Source: VAYN01 sp964540905
GTDB lineage: Bacteria; Actinomycetota; Thermoleophilia; Solirubrobacterales; 70-9
Direction of reading: 5' to 3'
DNA: 18,931 nt
Assembly (NCBI GenBank): GCA_964540905.1
Contig: CAZIOS010000039.1
Location: 1 to 18,931, forward strand
Shown here: positions 8,809 through 14,933 of the stretch, piece by piece
How positions within the stretch are numbered: the stretch's first letter is position 1
Layout of the letters: each line of letters starts with the position of its first letter
Made by a program: the position numbers and the translations under genes
Notes under the pieces: model-generated
Seen by the model: only the letters and a program-made list of their open reading frames with translations
Database searches by the model: none
Told to the model about the DNA's origin: nothing

Positions 8809-10159
8809 AGAGGATCGGCAGGAAGTTCTCGATCTCGAACGGGGTGACCTGGACCCGGTAGTCGTCCCATTCCTGCCGCTTGATCTCGACGAAGCGGCGG
8901 AAGGTGTGCTCGCCCAGCGTCCGCAGCACCAGCTCCGAGTCGGCGGCGACCTCGATCGCCTCGCCCAGGGTCGCCGGCAGCTGCTCGATCCCCTGGTGGG
9001 AGAGCTCCTCCTGGGAGAGGTGGTAGAGGTTCTGCTCCATCGGCTCCGGCAGCTCGTAGCCCTTCTCGATCCCTTCCAGGCCCGCCTGCAGCATCGCCGC
9101 GAAGCAGAGATAGGGGTTGCAGGAGGGGTCGGGGCAGCGCAGCTCGGCCCGGGTCGCGTTCTCCTTGCCGGGGTGGTAGAGCGGCACCCGGATCAGGGCC
9201 GAGCGGTTGCGGCGCGACCAGGCCAGGTAGACCGGCGCCTCGTAGCCCGGGACCAGCCGCTTGTAGGAGTTGACCCACTGCGCGAACAGCGGCGAGATCT
9301 CGCGCGCGTGCTTGAGCTGGCCGGCGATGAACGACTTCGCCACCGGCGAGAGGAAGTAGGGGTCGTCGGCGTCGTAGAAGGCGTTCTTGCCGTCTTTGGC
9401 CAGCGACTGGTGGACGTGCATCCCGGAGCCGTTCTCGCCGAACAGCGGCTTCGGCATGAAGGTCGCGTGCCAGCCGTACTTCATCGCGTACTCCTTGACG
9501 ACGATGCGGTAGGTCATGCAGTCGTCGGCCATCTCGAGCGCGTTCTTGTAGCGCATGTCGACCTCGTGCTGGGAGGGGCCGACCTCGTGGTGGGTGTACT
9601 CGACGTGGATGCCCATCTTCTCCAGCGCCAGCACCGTCTCGCGGCGGACATCGGAGCCGGCGTCGAGAGTGGTCAGGTCGAAGTAGCCGCCCTCGTCGAG
9701 GACCTCCGGCACGCCGCCCTCGGGCTTGGCCGAGCGGAAGTAGAAGTACTCGAGCTCGGGGCCGATGTTGTAGGCGTCGAAGCCGAGCTCCTGCGCCCGT
9801 TTCAGCGCCCGCTGCAGGATCCAGCGCGGGTCGCCCTCGTAGGGGCCGCCGCCGGGGACGCGGATGTCGCAGAACATGCGGGCGACGGCGTTGCCTTCCT
9901 CGGGGCGCCAGGGGATCAGGGCGAAGGTCGAGGGATCGGGCATCGCGATCATGTCCGACTCCTCGATCGGGTTGAAGCCGGTGATCGAGGAGCCGTCGAA
10001 GCCCATGCCGCCGTCGAAGGCGTCCTCGAGCTCGGCGGCGTTGATCGAGAAGCTCTTGAGCTGGCCGAGGACGTCGGTGAACCAGAGGCGGACGAACCGC
10101 ACGTCGCTCTGCTTGACGATCGCGGCGACGTCAGCGGCACTTCGTGGTTGCTCTGCCAT
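8807..10159 (-). CDS. glnA: Type I glutamine synthetase (GSI-alpha-like)
   Basis: A 450-residue cytosolic enzyme making glutamine from glutamate, ammonia and ATP, expected as a dodecamer. Motifs in order: FDGSSI (54-59), GPELEYFYF (133-141, metal-binding Glu134/Glu136), HHEVGPSQHEVD (190-201), GSGMHVHQSL (245-254), NSYKRL (297-302), the SRRNRSALIRVP block (315-326) and ENATRAELR (333-341). The length and C-terminus (LPATLGEA, RTLGEH, IKRQEWDDYRVQV) resemble the alpha type of Bacillus rather than the beta type of E. coli. The region around Tyr379 (NLYHLSQEE) corresponds to the beta-type adenylylation loop, but modification is unlikely in the alpha type. The Arg62 position used for feedback inhibition in the B. 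subtilis enzyme appears to be Pro64 here (by-eye alignment), so regulation may differ. A strong AGGAGG lies 9 nt before the ATG. Actinobacteria often carry several GS paralogues, so this need not be the only one. Confidence 0.93.
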   Translation of the reverse strand: MAEQPRSAADVAAIVKQSDVRFVRLWFTDVLGQLKSFSINAAELEDAFDGGMGFDGSSITGFNPIEESDMIAMPDPSTFALIPWRPEEGNAVARMFCDIRVPGGGPYEGDPRWILQRALKRAQELGFDAYNIGPELEYFYFRSAKPEGGVPEVLDEGGYFDLTTLDAGSDVRRETVLALEKMGIHVEYTHHEVGPSQHEVDMRYKNALEMADDCMTYRIVVKEYAMKYGWHATFMPKPLFGENGSGMHVHQSLAKDGKNAFYDADDPYFLSPVAKSFIAGQLKHAREISPLFAQWVNSYKRLVPGYEAPVYLAWSRRNRSALIRVPLYHPGKENATRAELRCPDPSCNPYLCFAAMLQAGLEGIEKGYELPEPMEQNLYHLSQEELSHQGIEQLPATLGEAIEVAADSELVLRTLGEHTFRRFVEIKRQEWDDYRVQVTPFEIENFLPIL

Positions 10160-10268
10160 TCCGTCCGTCCTCCTTGGCTTGTGCGCGAGAAGGGCGCAAC
10201 GATAGGCGAATGAACCGCGGAGGTGCGCGACGACGTATTGCGGGTAGAAGAGCGAGACCGGCGGCGGC

Positions 10269-10314
10269 TTGCACGGGCGCCGAAAAGCAGGTATAACTTA
10301 CTTCCTGTAAGTTA
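10269..10314 (+). promoter_or_regulatory. Promoter with overlapping operator palindrome
   Basis: TTGCAC (10269-10274), a 17-nt spacer and TATAAC (10292-10297) form the clearest sigma-70-type promoter in the window, directed toward the CMD-like gene. A perfect inverted repeat, TAACTTAC (10294-10301) and GTAAGTTA (10307-10314) with a 5-nt centre, covers the -10 and the expected start site, as a repressor operator would. A weaker minus-strand pair (TTGAGC at 10318-10323 and TAAGTT at 10295-10300 on the complement, 17-nt spacer) could serve glnA and would be covered by the same operator. Confidence 0.6.
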
Positions 10315-10324
10315 GCGGCTCAAA

Positions 10325-10357
10325 GTAAAGTAAAGGCCACGTAAAGGCTCTGTAAAG
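10325..10357. repeat. GTAAAG direct repeats with 11-bp spacing
   Basis: GTAAAG occurs at 10325, 10330, 10341 and 10352; the last three are exactly 11 bp apart. Eleven-base direct repeats are typical of OmpR/PhoB-family regulators, which include actinobacterial PhoP and GlnR. The location between glnA and a divergent gene makes a nitrogen or phosphate regulator plausible, but the sequence is not a clean GlnR or PhoP box. Confidence 0.5.
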
Positions 10358-10368
10358 CGAAATTTCGC
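10357..10368. repeat. 12-bp perfect palindrome
   Basis: GCGAAATTTCGC follows directly on the last GTAAAG repeat, about 30 nt before the GTG of the CMD-like gene. It could be another protein-binding site or a small 5'-UTR structure. Nothing identifies the binding protein. Confidence 0.4.
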
Positions 10369-10398
10369 CCTTAAGAAGAGCCAGAGACGAGACGCGAC

Positions 10399-10965
10399 GT
10401 GACGGTAAAAACCGCAGTAAGCAGATTCCAGATCCACGACGAGCTGACGGCGCCCGACGAGAGCGCGCCGCTGATCAAGACCATCCAGGCCGCCGGTGGC
10501 GCCGTGACCAAGTTCGTCGGCGTCCTCGCCGGCTCCCCCGCGGTCCTGCGCGCCTACACCCGCATGCGCTCGGAGCTGCGCGGCGGCGTCCTGCCGCAGG
10601 CGACCCGCGAGCGGATCGCCTTGGCGGTCGCCGAGCACCGCGAGGACAACTACAGCATCGCCCAGCACGCGAAGTCGGCACGCCGGGCCGGGCTCGGCCT
10701 CGACGAGGTCTCCCGCGCCCGCAGCTTCACCTCCGCCGACGAGAAGGAGGCGGCGCTGCTGCTCTACCTGAAGGAGGCGCTGGACGCCGAGGGCCCGCCA
10801 CCGCTGCACCTGCACGAGGAGGCGCGGGAGATCGGCTGGACCGACGAGGAGATCCTCGAGGCGGTCGGGCACCTGGCGCTGAACGAGTTCCAGAGCCTGA
10901 TCGCGAGCGCCGCGGCGCTGCCCAAAGATCAGGCGACGCCGCGGGTGTTGCCTTCGGCGGCGTAG
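10399..10965 (+). CDS. Cysteine-free carboxymuconolactone decarboxylase/AhpD-like protein
   Basis: A 188-residue all-alpha protein resembling the CMD/AhpD superfamily: SPAVLRAYTRMRSELRGG (46-63), LPQATRERIALAVAEH (65-80), DNYSIAQHAKSARRAGL (83-99) and WTDEEILEAVGHLALNEFQSLI (147-168). AhpD-type members carry a CxxC(x)nH redox site in the third block. Here the place of the cysteines is taken by Tyr/Ser/Gln, only His90 remains, and the protein contains no cysteine. Thiol peroxidase activity of the AhpD kind is therefore unlikely, and a decarboxylase or purely structural role remains open. The start is GTG with only a weak purine-rich leader. It is expressed from a well-formed promoter overlapped by a palindrome and has a 5' leader of about 95 nt with GTAAAG repeats. 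It diverges from glnA and converges with the secreted protein gene. The function is unknown. Confidence 0.8.
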   Translation: MTVKTAVSRFQIHDELTAPDESAPLIKTIQAAGGAVTKFVGVLAGSPAVLRAYTRMRSELRGGVLPQATRERIALAVAEHREDNYSIAQHAKSARRAGLGLDEVSRARSFTSADEKEAALLLYLKEALDAEGPPPLHLHEEAREIGWTDEEILEAVGHLALNEFQSLIASAAALPKDQATPRVLPSAA

Positions 10966-10969
10966 GCGT

Positions 10970-10992
10970 GGGAGGGGTCGTGTGCCCCTCCC
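10970..10992. terminator. Bidirectional GC hairpin between convergent genes
   Basis: GGGAGGGG (10970-10977) and CCCCTCCC (10985-10992) form an 8-bp stem with a 7-nt loop, 4 nt after the CMD-like stop and 10 nt before the stop of the minus-strand secreted protein gene. There is no U-tract, as is common for actinobacterial terminators. Confidence 0.6.
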
Positions 10993-11002
10993 CCATGGAA
11001 CG

Positions 11003-11734
11003 TCAGCCGTCGCTCTCTACAAGGGTCGCCGTGTAGAGCAGTCTCGCGGTGGAGTAGCGGCAGCCGTAGGTGGCGCGCTGGCCGATCTTTTCCTGCGGTT
11101 CGCCCTGGCGGATGTCGTTCGAGTTGGTGCAGGCGCCGGGGGCGCGGCTGGCGCGCCAGACGTTGGTCGAGGGCAGGTTCTCGGCGAAGGTCGGCGCCCA
11201 GGTCGGCACGGTGATGCCGACGATGTCGTTCTTTTCGACCTTCAGCGAGGAGCCGAACTTGACCGTCTGCCCCAGGTAGGGGGTCAGCACCTTGATCGAG
11301 CCCTGGGTGCGGAGGTTGTAGCGGGGCGGGTTGGTGCCGGCGATCCGCCGCAGGATCGCGAGCCGCGCCTCCGGCGGCGTGCCGAAGAAGCCGTTGAAGA
11401 AGGAGCGCTGCTTGTTGGTCGGCTGCGCCAGGGTCAGCGTCCAGGACTTGATCGTGCCGGCGTGCTTGATCAGGAACGGCGACTGGGCCTGTCCGTTGCT
11501 GACCTGGAAGCCGGTGACGCTGCCGACCGCCTGACAGGGCAGGCCCGGGCAGGACGGTTCCGGCGTGGTCGAGGTCTGGCCGAGCACGACCGAGGTGGGA
11601 GCGACCGCGGCGGCGCTGGCGCCACCGCCGATGCCGATCGCGATCGCCAGGGAGCTCAGCGCCAGCGCCGCCAGCGCCGTCAGGCCCCTCCGCGGCGATA
11701 CCGCGGCGAATGCTCCGTGCGAAAACCTCGACAT
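11003..11734 (-). CDS. Secreted four-cysteine protein of unknown function
   Basis: A 243-residue protein with a basic N-terminus (RR at 15-16), a hydrophobic stretch at about 18-35 and an Ala-rich cleavage region near 39-45, so it is likely exported by Sec. There is no lipobox. The mature part has cysteine pairs C62/C67 and C202/C225, suggesting two disulfides, and is otherwise beta-rich in character. Recognisable stretches are VGSVTGFQVSNGQ, SPFLIKHAGTIKSWTLTLAQPT, SFFNGFFGTPPEARLAILRR and VEKNDIVGITVPTWAPTF. I recall similar uncharacterised secreted proteins in Solirubrobacterales, but cannot verify that here. GAGGAG lies 7 nt before the ATG and supports this start. It lies 93 nt downstream of the RlpA-like gene on the same strand and could partly share its transcript. 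No enzyme motif is visible; a cell-surface or carbohydrate-binding role is only a guess. Confidence 0.82.
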   Translation of the reverse strand: MSRFSHGAFAAVSPRRGLTALAALALSSLAIAIGIGGGASAAAVAPTSVVLGQTSTTPEPSCPGLPCQAVGSVTGFQVSNGQAQSPFLIKHAGTIKSWTLTLAQPTNKQRSFFNGFFGTPPEARLAILRRIAGTNPPRYNLRTQGSIKVLTPYLGQTVKFGSSLKVEKNDIVGITVPTWAPTFAENLPSTNVWRASRAPGACTNSNDIRQGEPQEKIGQRATYGCRYSTARLLYTATLVESDG

Positions 11735-11780
11735 ACTCGTGCTCCTCTCGTTGAAAGTGCCGCCTGAGCAGGGCAGATTA

Positions 11781-11794
11781 GCCGCCCTGGCGGC
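11781..11794 (-). terminator. Weak hairpin downstream of the RlpA-like gene
   Basis: GCCGC and GCGGC arms around a 4-nt loop (6-bp arms if counted with a 2-nt loop) lie 33 nt after the RlpA-like stop, in the 93-nt gap before the secreted protein gene. The stem is short and has no U-tract, so termination may be incomplete. Confidence 0.3.
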
Positions 11795-11827
11795 AGAAGC
11801 GAGGCTGGGGGACGATGGTTCCGGCGC

Positions 11828-12352
11828 TCAGCCGCTGGTGCCCTGGCGGGCGAGATTCATCGCCACCGCGTAGCGCAGGTTGCCGACGCCTTCGAATTCG
11901 AGTGCTTCGCTGGCGGCGGCGGTGAGGTCCCAGGACCGGCCTTTGACATAGGGACCGCGGTCGATCACCTGGGTGATCAGGATGTGGCCCTGGTAGACGA
12001 ACTTGACCGTGGTGCCACAGGGAAGGGTCTTGTTGGCGACGCCGAGCGTGGTCGGCCGCAGGGTGACCCCGCAGGCGGTTTTGTTGCCGTAGAGGCCGGG
12101 CCCGTACCAGCTGGCGCCGGCCCATTTGAAGGGGCTGAAGGCGATTTCCTCGCCTGCCGGCGAGCTGCCGCCGTAGGCGACGGTCGAGGAGGCGCCGCCG
12201 GTGGCGGCGTGGGCGGAAGCGGCACCGCAGACGAGGACCGCCAACGCCATCAGCGCGGCGGCCCAGCGCAGGCGCCGGAGCAGGCGCCGCATCGGGGCGG
12301 GCGCCCGTCTCGAATCGTCTTTCCGCGCATGGCGGTTGCTGGCAGTCTGCAT
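11828..12352 (-). CDS. RlpA-like secreted double-psi beta-barrel protein
   Basis: A 174-residue exported protein. A basic segment (residues 8-29) leads to a hydrophobic core (about 30-43) and a likely signal-peptidase site near AHA-A (about 47-50). The double-psi beta-barrel occupies about 77-170: AGASWYGPGLYGNKTACG, LGVANKTLPCGTTVKF, VIDRGPYVKGRSWDLTAAASEAL. The core Asp131 (IDRGP) and Asp142 (WDLT) are kept. The ANGE glutamate of classic RlpA lytic transglycosylases is replaced (ACGV), so hydrolytic activity is uncertain. C94 and C112 probably form a disulfide, typical of the actinobacterial subgroup. A role in peptidoglycan remodelling is expected from the family. The ATG at 12350-12352 is chosen because GGAAAGAG lies just upstream; the longer TTG start would fall inside the riboswitch. 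The c-di-AMP riboswitch directly before it links wall remodelling to c-di-AMP. Confidence 0.88.
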   Translation of the reverse strand: MQTASNRHARKDDSRRAPAPMRRLLRRLRWAAALMALAVLVCGAASAHAATGGASSTVAYGGSSPAGEEIAFSPFKWAGASWYGPGLYGNKTACGVTLRPTTLGVANKTLPCGTTVKFVYQGHILITQVIDRGPYVKGRSWDLTAAASEALEFEGVGNLRYAVAMNLARQGTSG

Positions 12353-12362
12353 ATCTCTTTCC

Positions 12363-12494
12363 AAGCGCTTACGGGGTTAGCTGACGGGCTCGCGCTGAAA
12401 GAGCTGCGCTACGCGGCAGATGCCGACGATTCGCCCCCACTAATTGGGTCCCCCGCTCCCCGCGGTATGTAGGCGGAGATTCAGCGGAAGTTGG
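12363..12494 (-). ncRNA. ydaO/yuaA-type c-di-AMP riboswitch
   Basis: On the minus strand the leader shows the hallmark blocks of this class in order: CCGCTGAATC, GGAGCGGGGGACCCAATTAG, GGGGGCGAATCG, then CCGTCAGCTAACCCCGTAAG and GCGC closing P1 (CGCU with AGCG). The last blocks match the well-known B. subtilis ydaO leader almost word for word from memory. The aptamer controls the RlpA-like gene; known actinobacterial members of the class precede wall hydrolases. Its 3' edge touches the Shine-Dalgarno (GGAAAGAG), leaving no room for a separate terminator, so translational control is more likely than attenuation (inference). A -10-like CATAAT lies at 12522-12527 on the minus strand. Confidence 0.9.
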
Positions 12495-12521
12495 CGGCAG
12501 ATTAGCAAAGGCTAAGACAGA

Positions 12522-12527
12522 ATTATG
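12522..12527 (-). promoter_or_regulatory. Possible -10 element for the riboswitch/RlpA-like transcript
   Basis: CATAAT on the minus strand matches TATAAT at 5 of 6 positions and would start RNA near 12515, about 20 nt before the aptamer. No convincing -35 lies 16-18 nt upstream. The rest of the 147-nt stretch 12495-12641 holds nothing else I can identify. Confidence 0.35.
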
Positions 12528-12641
12528 TGAACAGGTTTTGGGGCCCCTCGACATGGCCAGTCCATCGACCACGCGGTGCCCCACTCCGAGCCCTGCAGGA
12601 ATGCGCCCGCGAGCAGGAAAGCCAGCGCCGCCGCGGACGTG

Positions 12642-12671
12642 GGAAGGGCCCCTCTTGCGAGGGGCCCTTCC
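12642..12671 (-). terminator. rnpB terminator hairpin
   Basis: GGAAGGGCCCCTC (12642-12654) and GAGGGGCCCTTCC (12659-12671) form a perfect 13-bp stem with a TTGC loop, 4 nt beyond the RNase P RNA 3' end. There is no U-tract on the minus strand. It is the strongest non-coding hairpin near this locus. Confidence 0.8.
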
Positions 12672-12675
12672 GTTA

Positions 12676-13001
12676 GCGGGCCTGTAAGCCGGATCCTGTC
12701 TCGAGCGGCCATCTATCTATGCGGCCCACCTGGACCTCGCCGAGCCGGGTCGACGGTCCTGCTTGGCCTTGCACCGGGCGGGGTTTGCCTGGCCGCCGCG
12801 TCACCGCGACGCCGGTGCGCTCTTACCGCACCATTTCACCTTTGCCTGTACGCGACTCACGTGTGGCCGCGCCATCGGCTGTGTATTTCTGTGGCACTTT
12901 CCCGCGGGTTTCCCCGGGTGGGCGTTACCCACCGCCCTGCCCTGTGGTGTCCGGACTTTCCTCGAGGGGTTTTCTCTCCCCCCGCGGTCCGCTCGGCCCG
13001 C
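12676..13001 (-). ncRNA. rnpB: RNase P RNA (bacterial type A)
   Basis: On the minus strand the universal blocks are present: GAGGAAAGTCCGGACACC near the 5' end, GGTGCGGTAAGAGCGCACCG, GGCAAACCCCGCCCGGTGC followed by AAGGCCAAGCAGG, and GATCCGGCTTACAGGCCCGC at the 3' end. P1 is a 7-bp helix between 12995-13001 and 12676-12682, which sets the ends within a few bases. It is the catalytic RNA that matures tRNA 5' ends. At about 326 nt it is smaller than the roughly 377-nt E. coli RNA, so some peripheral helices may be reduced. The plus-strand open frame running through it is spurious. Confidence 0.96.
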
Positions 13002-13007
13002 CCCTCG

Positions 13008-13036
13008 ATGGTAGCCCCGCCGCCGATTTCAGCCAA
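13008..13036 (-). promoter_or_regulatory. rnpB promoter
   Basis: On the minus strand, TTGGCT (13031-13036), a 17-nt spacer and TACCAT (13008-13013) predict a start near 13001, which agrees with the 5' end derived independently from the P1 helix. It lies just upstream of the divergent SDR gene. Confidence 0.65.
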
Positions 13037-13049
13037 ACCGCCGGCGGAT

Positions 13050-13889
13050 ATGGTGGCGAGGATGCGAGCGGCGCTTGTAACCGGGGCCGGCGGCGGCCTC
13101 GGCCGGGCGATCGCCCACGAGCTGGCGCGGCGCGGCTACGCGGTCCGGGTCACCGACGTCGACGGCGCTGCCGCCGCCCGGGTCGCCGAGGAGATCGGCG
13201 GCAACGCCAGCGCCTCCCCGCTCGACGTCCGCGACGAGGGCGCCTGCCGGGCACAGGCGGGCGAGCTGGCAGCCGGACCGGGCGGGCTCGACCTCTGGGT
13301 CAACAACGCCGGCGTCCTCAGCACCGGGCTGGCCTGGGAGCAAGACGGGGCGACCCGCGGCGCGATGCTGGCGATCAACGCGACCGGGACGATCAACGGC
13401 ACCGTCGCCGCGCTCGAGCAGATGGTGCCCGCCGGCCGCGGCCACGTCGTCAACGTCATCTCCCTGGCCGGCATCGTCGCCGCCCCCGGCGAGGTCGCCT
13501 ACGCGGCCAGCAAGCACGCGGCGATGGCCTTCACGCTGGGAACGCTGTTCGACCTGCGCCGGGCCGGCCACCGCGGGATCGAGCTCTCCGCCGTCTGCCT
13601 GGACGGGATCTGGACGCCGATGCTCGCGGGCAGGCTCGACGACCCCGACGCCGCCGGCTCCTTCTCCGGCCAGCTGCTGACCCCGGAGCAGGTCGCGACC
13701 GCGGTCGGCAGGCTGAGCGAGCGCCCGCGACCGCTGCTGATCCTCCCCCGCTGGCGCGGCCCGCTGCTGCGCGCCTTCGACCTCTTCCCCCGCCTCGGCC
13801 TGCGGCTGCTGCCGGCGGTGATGTGGGATGCCCGCCGCCGCCAGCGGCGCTACAAGCGCCTCATAGAGTCGGGCCGCTGGCCGAAGTAA
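13050..13889 (+). CDS. Short-chain dehydrogenase/reductase (SDR)
   Basis: A 279-residue classical SDR oxidoreductase. The cofactor motif TGAGGGLG is at 11-18, with Asp36 after the second strand (VTDVDG) favouring NAD(H) over NADP(H). DV at 59-60, NNAG at 85-88, catalytic Ser138 (VISLAG), Tyr151 and Lys155 (YAASK) complete the active site; Asn110 (LAINATG) fits the fourth catalytic position. The substrate is unknown. The C-terminal 60 residues are Arg-rich and end in a basic tail (DARRRQRRYKRLIESGRWPK), possibly membrane-associating. The frame is open far upstream, but that part overlaps rnpB and has no homology, so the start is placed at ATG 13050; ATG 13062 (MRAALVTG) is an alternative. Neither has a good Shine-Dalgarno. 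It is convergent with lexA, with 7 nt between the stops. Confidence 0.88.
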   Translation: MVARMRAALVTGAGGGLGRAIAHELARRGYAVRVTDVDGAAAARVAEEIGGNASASPLDVRDEGACRAQAGELAAGPGGLDLWVNNAGVLSTGLAWEQDGATRGAMLAINATGTINGTVAALEQMVPAGRGHVVNVISLAGIVAAPGEVAYAASKHAAMAFTLGTLFDLRRAGHRGIELSAVCLDGIWTPMLAGRLDDPDAAGSFSGQLLTPEQVATAVGRLSERPRPLLILPRWRGPLLRAFDLFPRLGLRLLPAVMWDARRRQRRYKRLIESGRWPK

Positions 13890-13896
13890 CCGCTGC

Positions 13897-14511
13897 TCAA
13901 ACCTTGCGGAAGACGCCCACCACGCGACCCAGCACCTGGGCCTCGGTGGTGATGATCGGCTCCATCGCCTCGTTCTCGGGCTGCAGGCGGATGTGGTCGG
14001 GTTCGCGGTAGATCCGCTTCACCGTCGCCTCCTCGCCGATCAGGGCGACGACGATTTCGCCGTTGGCGGCGTCGTCGCTGGGGCGGACGACGACGTAGTC
14101 GCCCTCGATGATGCCGGCGTTCTTCATGCTTTCGCCGCGGATCTGGAGGATGTAGTCGCCGTCCTCGCCACCGATCACGTCGGGGATCTCGATGTACTCC
14201 TCGATGTTCTCTTCGGCCAGGATCGGCTCGCCGGCGGCGACCTGGCCGACCAGCGGCAGCCCGCTCTCGGGCCGGATCGTCCGCTTCGCCTTGTCGAAGA
14301 GCAGCTCGATCGCCCGCGGCTTCGAGGGGTCGCGGCGCAGCAGACCGATCTTCTCGAGGTTGGCCAGGTGCGCGTGCACGGTCGAGGACGAGTGCAGCCC
14401 GACCGCTTTGCCGATCTCCCGCACCGTCGGCGGGTAGCCGGTCTTGGCGGCGTACTTGCCGATGAAGTCGAAGATCTCCTTCTGTCTTTTGGTCAGGTCC
14501 AGATCGACCAT
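13897..14511 (-). CDS. lexA: SOS-response repressor LexA
   Basis: A 204-residue repressor of DNA-damage genes, inactivated by RecA-stimulated self-cleavage. The N-terminal winged helix (about 5-65) includes TKRQKEIFDFIGKYAAKTG, PPTVREIGKAVGL and SSSTVHAHLANLEKIGLL. The cleavage site is Ala93-Gly94 (VGQVAAGEPI). The catalytic dyad is Ser128 (RGESMKNAGI) and Lys165 (EATVKRIY). The length matches the family. A GGGGAAGGGGA purine run precedes the ATG at 14509-14511. An LexA box lies 40 nt upstream, so it is autoregulated. Unlike many actinobacterial loci, no nrdR or ATP-cone gene is seen nearby. Confidence 0.97.
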   Translation of the reverse strand: MVDLDLTKRQKEIFDFIGKYAAKTGYPPTVREIGKAVGLHSSSTVHAHLANLEKIGLLRRDPSKPRAIELLFDKAKRTIRPESGLPLVGQVAAGEPILAEENIEEYIEIPDVIGGEDGDYILQIRGESMKNAGIIEGDYVVVRPSDDAANGEIVVALIGEEATVKRIYREPDHIRLQPENEAMEPIITTEAQVLGRVVGVFRKV

Positions 14512-14550
14512 CGCCCGTCCCCTTCCCCTAGCGCTGGCAGCGAATTCGTT

Positions 14551-14596
14551 CGAACACCTGTTCGCGAAGGCTACCTATCCGGCCGGACGCCTGCAA
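14551..14596 (-). promoter_or_regulatory. lexA promoter with SOS box
   Basis: CGAACACCTGTTCG at 14551-14564 is a perfect CGAAC-N4-GTTCG LexA operator of the Gram-positive/actinobacterial type. On the minus strand TTGCAG (14591-14596), a 17-nt spacer and TAGCCT (14568-14573) form a plausible promoter whose start site falls within the box, so bound LexA would block initiation. The box itself is far more certain than the promoter hexamers. Confidence 0.88.
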
Positions 14597-14625
14597 CCCA
14601 CGCCGGCACCCCACCCCCAAACATC

Positions 14626-14631
14626 TAGAAT
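14626..14631 (+). promoter_or_regulatory. -10 element of tRNA-Leu
   Basis: TAGAAT matches the -10 consensus at 5 of 6 positions and ends 16 nt before the mature tRNA 5' end, giving a short precursor leader. No good -35 is visible at the proper spacing. Confidence 0.5.
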
Positions 14632-14647
14632 CGCCCCGCATCCCCAC

Positions 14648-14733
<86 letters not shown>

Positions 14734-14736
14734 TCG

Positions 14737-14760
14737 AAAACCCCCGCATGCGGGGGTTTT
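14737..14760 (+). terminator. Intrinsic terminator of tRNA-Leu
   Basis: A perfect 24-bp palindrome: AAAACCCCCGC on the left and GCGGGGGTTTT on the right around a central AT, starting 4 nt after the tRNA. It has a GC-rich stem and a short T-tract, so it is the one classical intrinsic terminator in the window. Confidence 0.9.
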
Positions 14761-14933
14761 CGCGTTTCAGGCGGACCAGCAGGACCCGACCTGATGTGCG
14801 AGGCATTCATCCTCGCTGCCAAACGCTTGACACAGCAACTACATTGGAATGTGGAGGGCGCAGCGTGAGGTCAGCCCCATGGTTGGCAGCATGACCCTGA
14901 CTTCCGGGTCCACTTCTCAACCTGGAGGTTCGG

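Noticed and set aside
8588..10213. 541-codon plus-strand open frame
   Set aside because: It is antisense to glnA and part of the phzF-like gene, with a Leu/Val/Asp-rich composition and no domain.
12576..13049. N-terminal extension of the SDR frame
   Set aside because: It lies over rnpB and its terminator, and the translated part has no SDR homology; the SDR fold begins at about 13062.
14815..14890. 8-bp inverted repeat GCTGCCAA ... TTGGCAGC upstream of the DoxX-like gene
   Set aside because: The arms are 60 nt apart with no supporting inner structure, so chance is likely.
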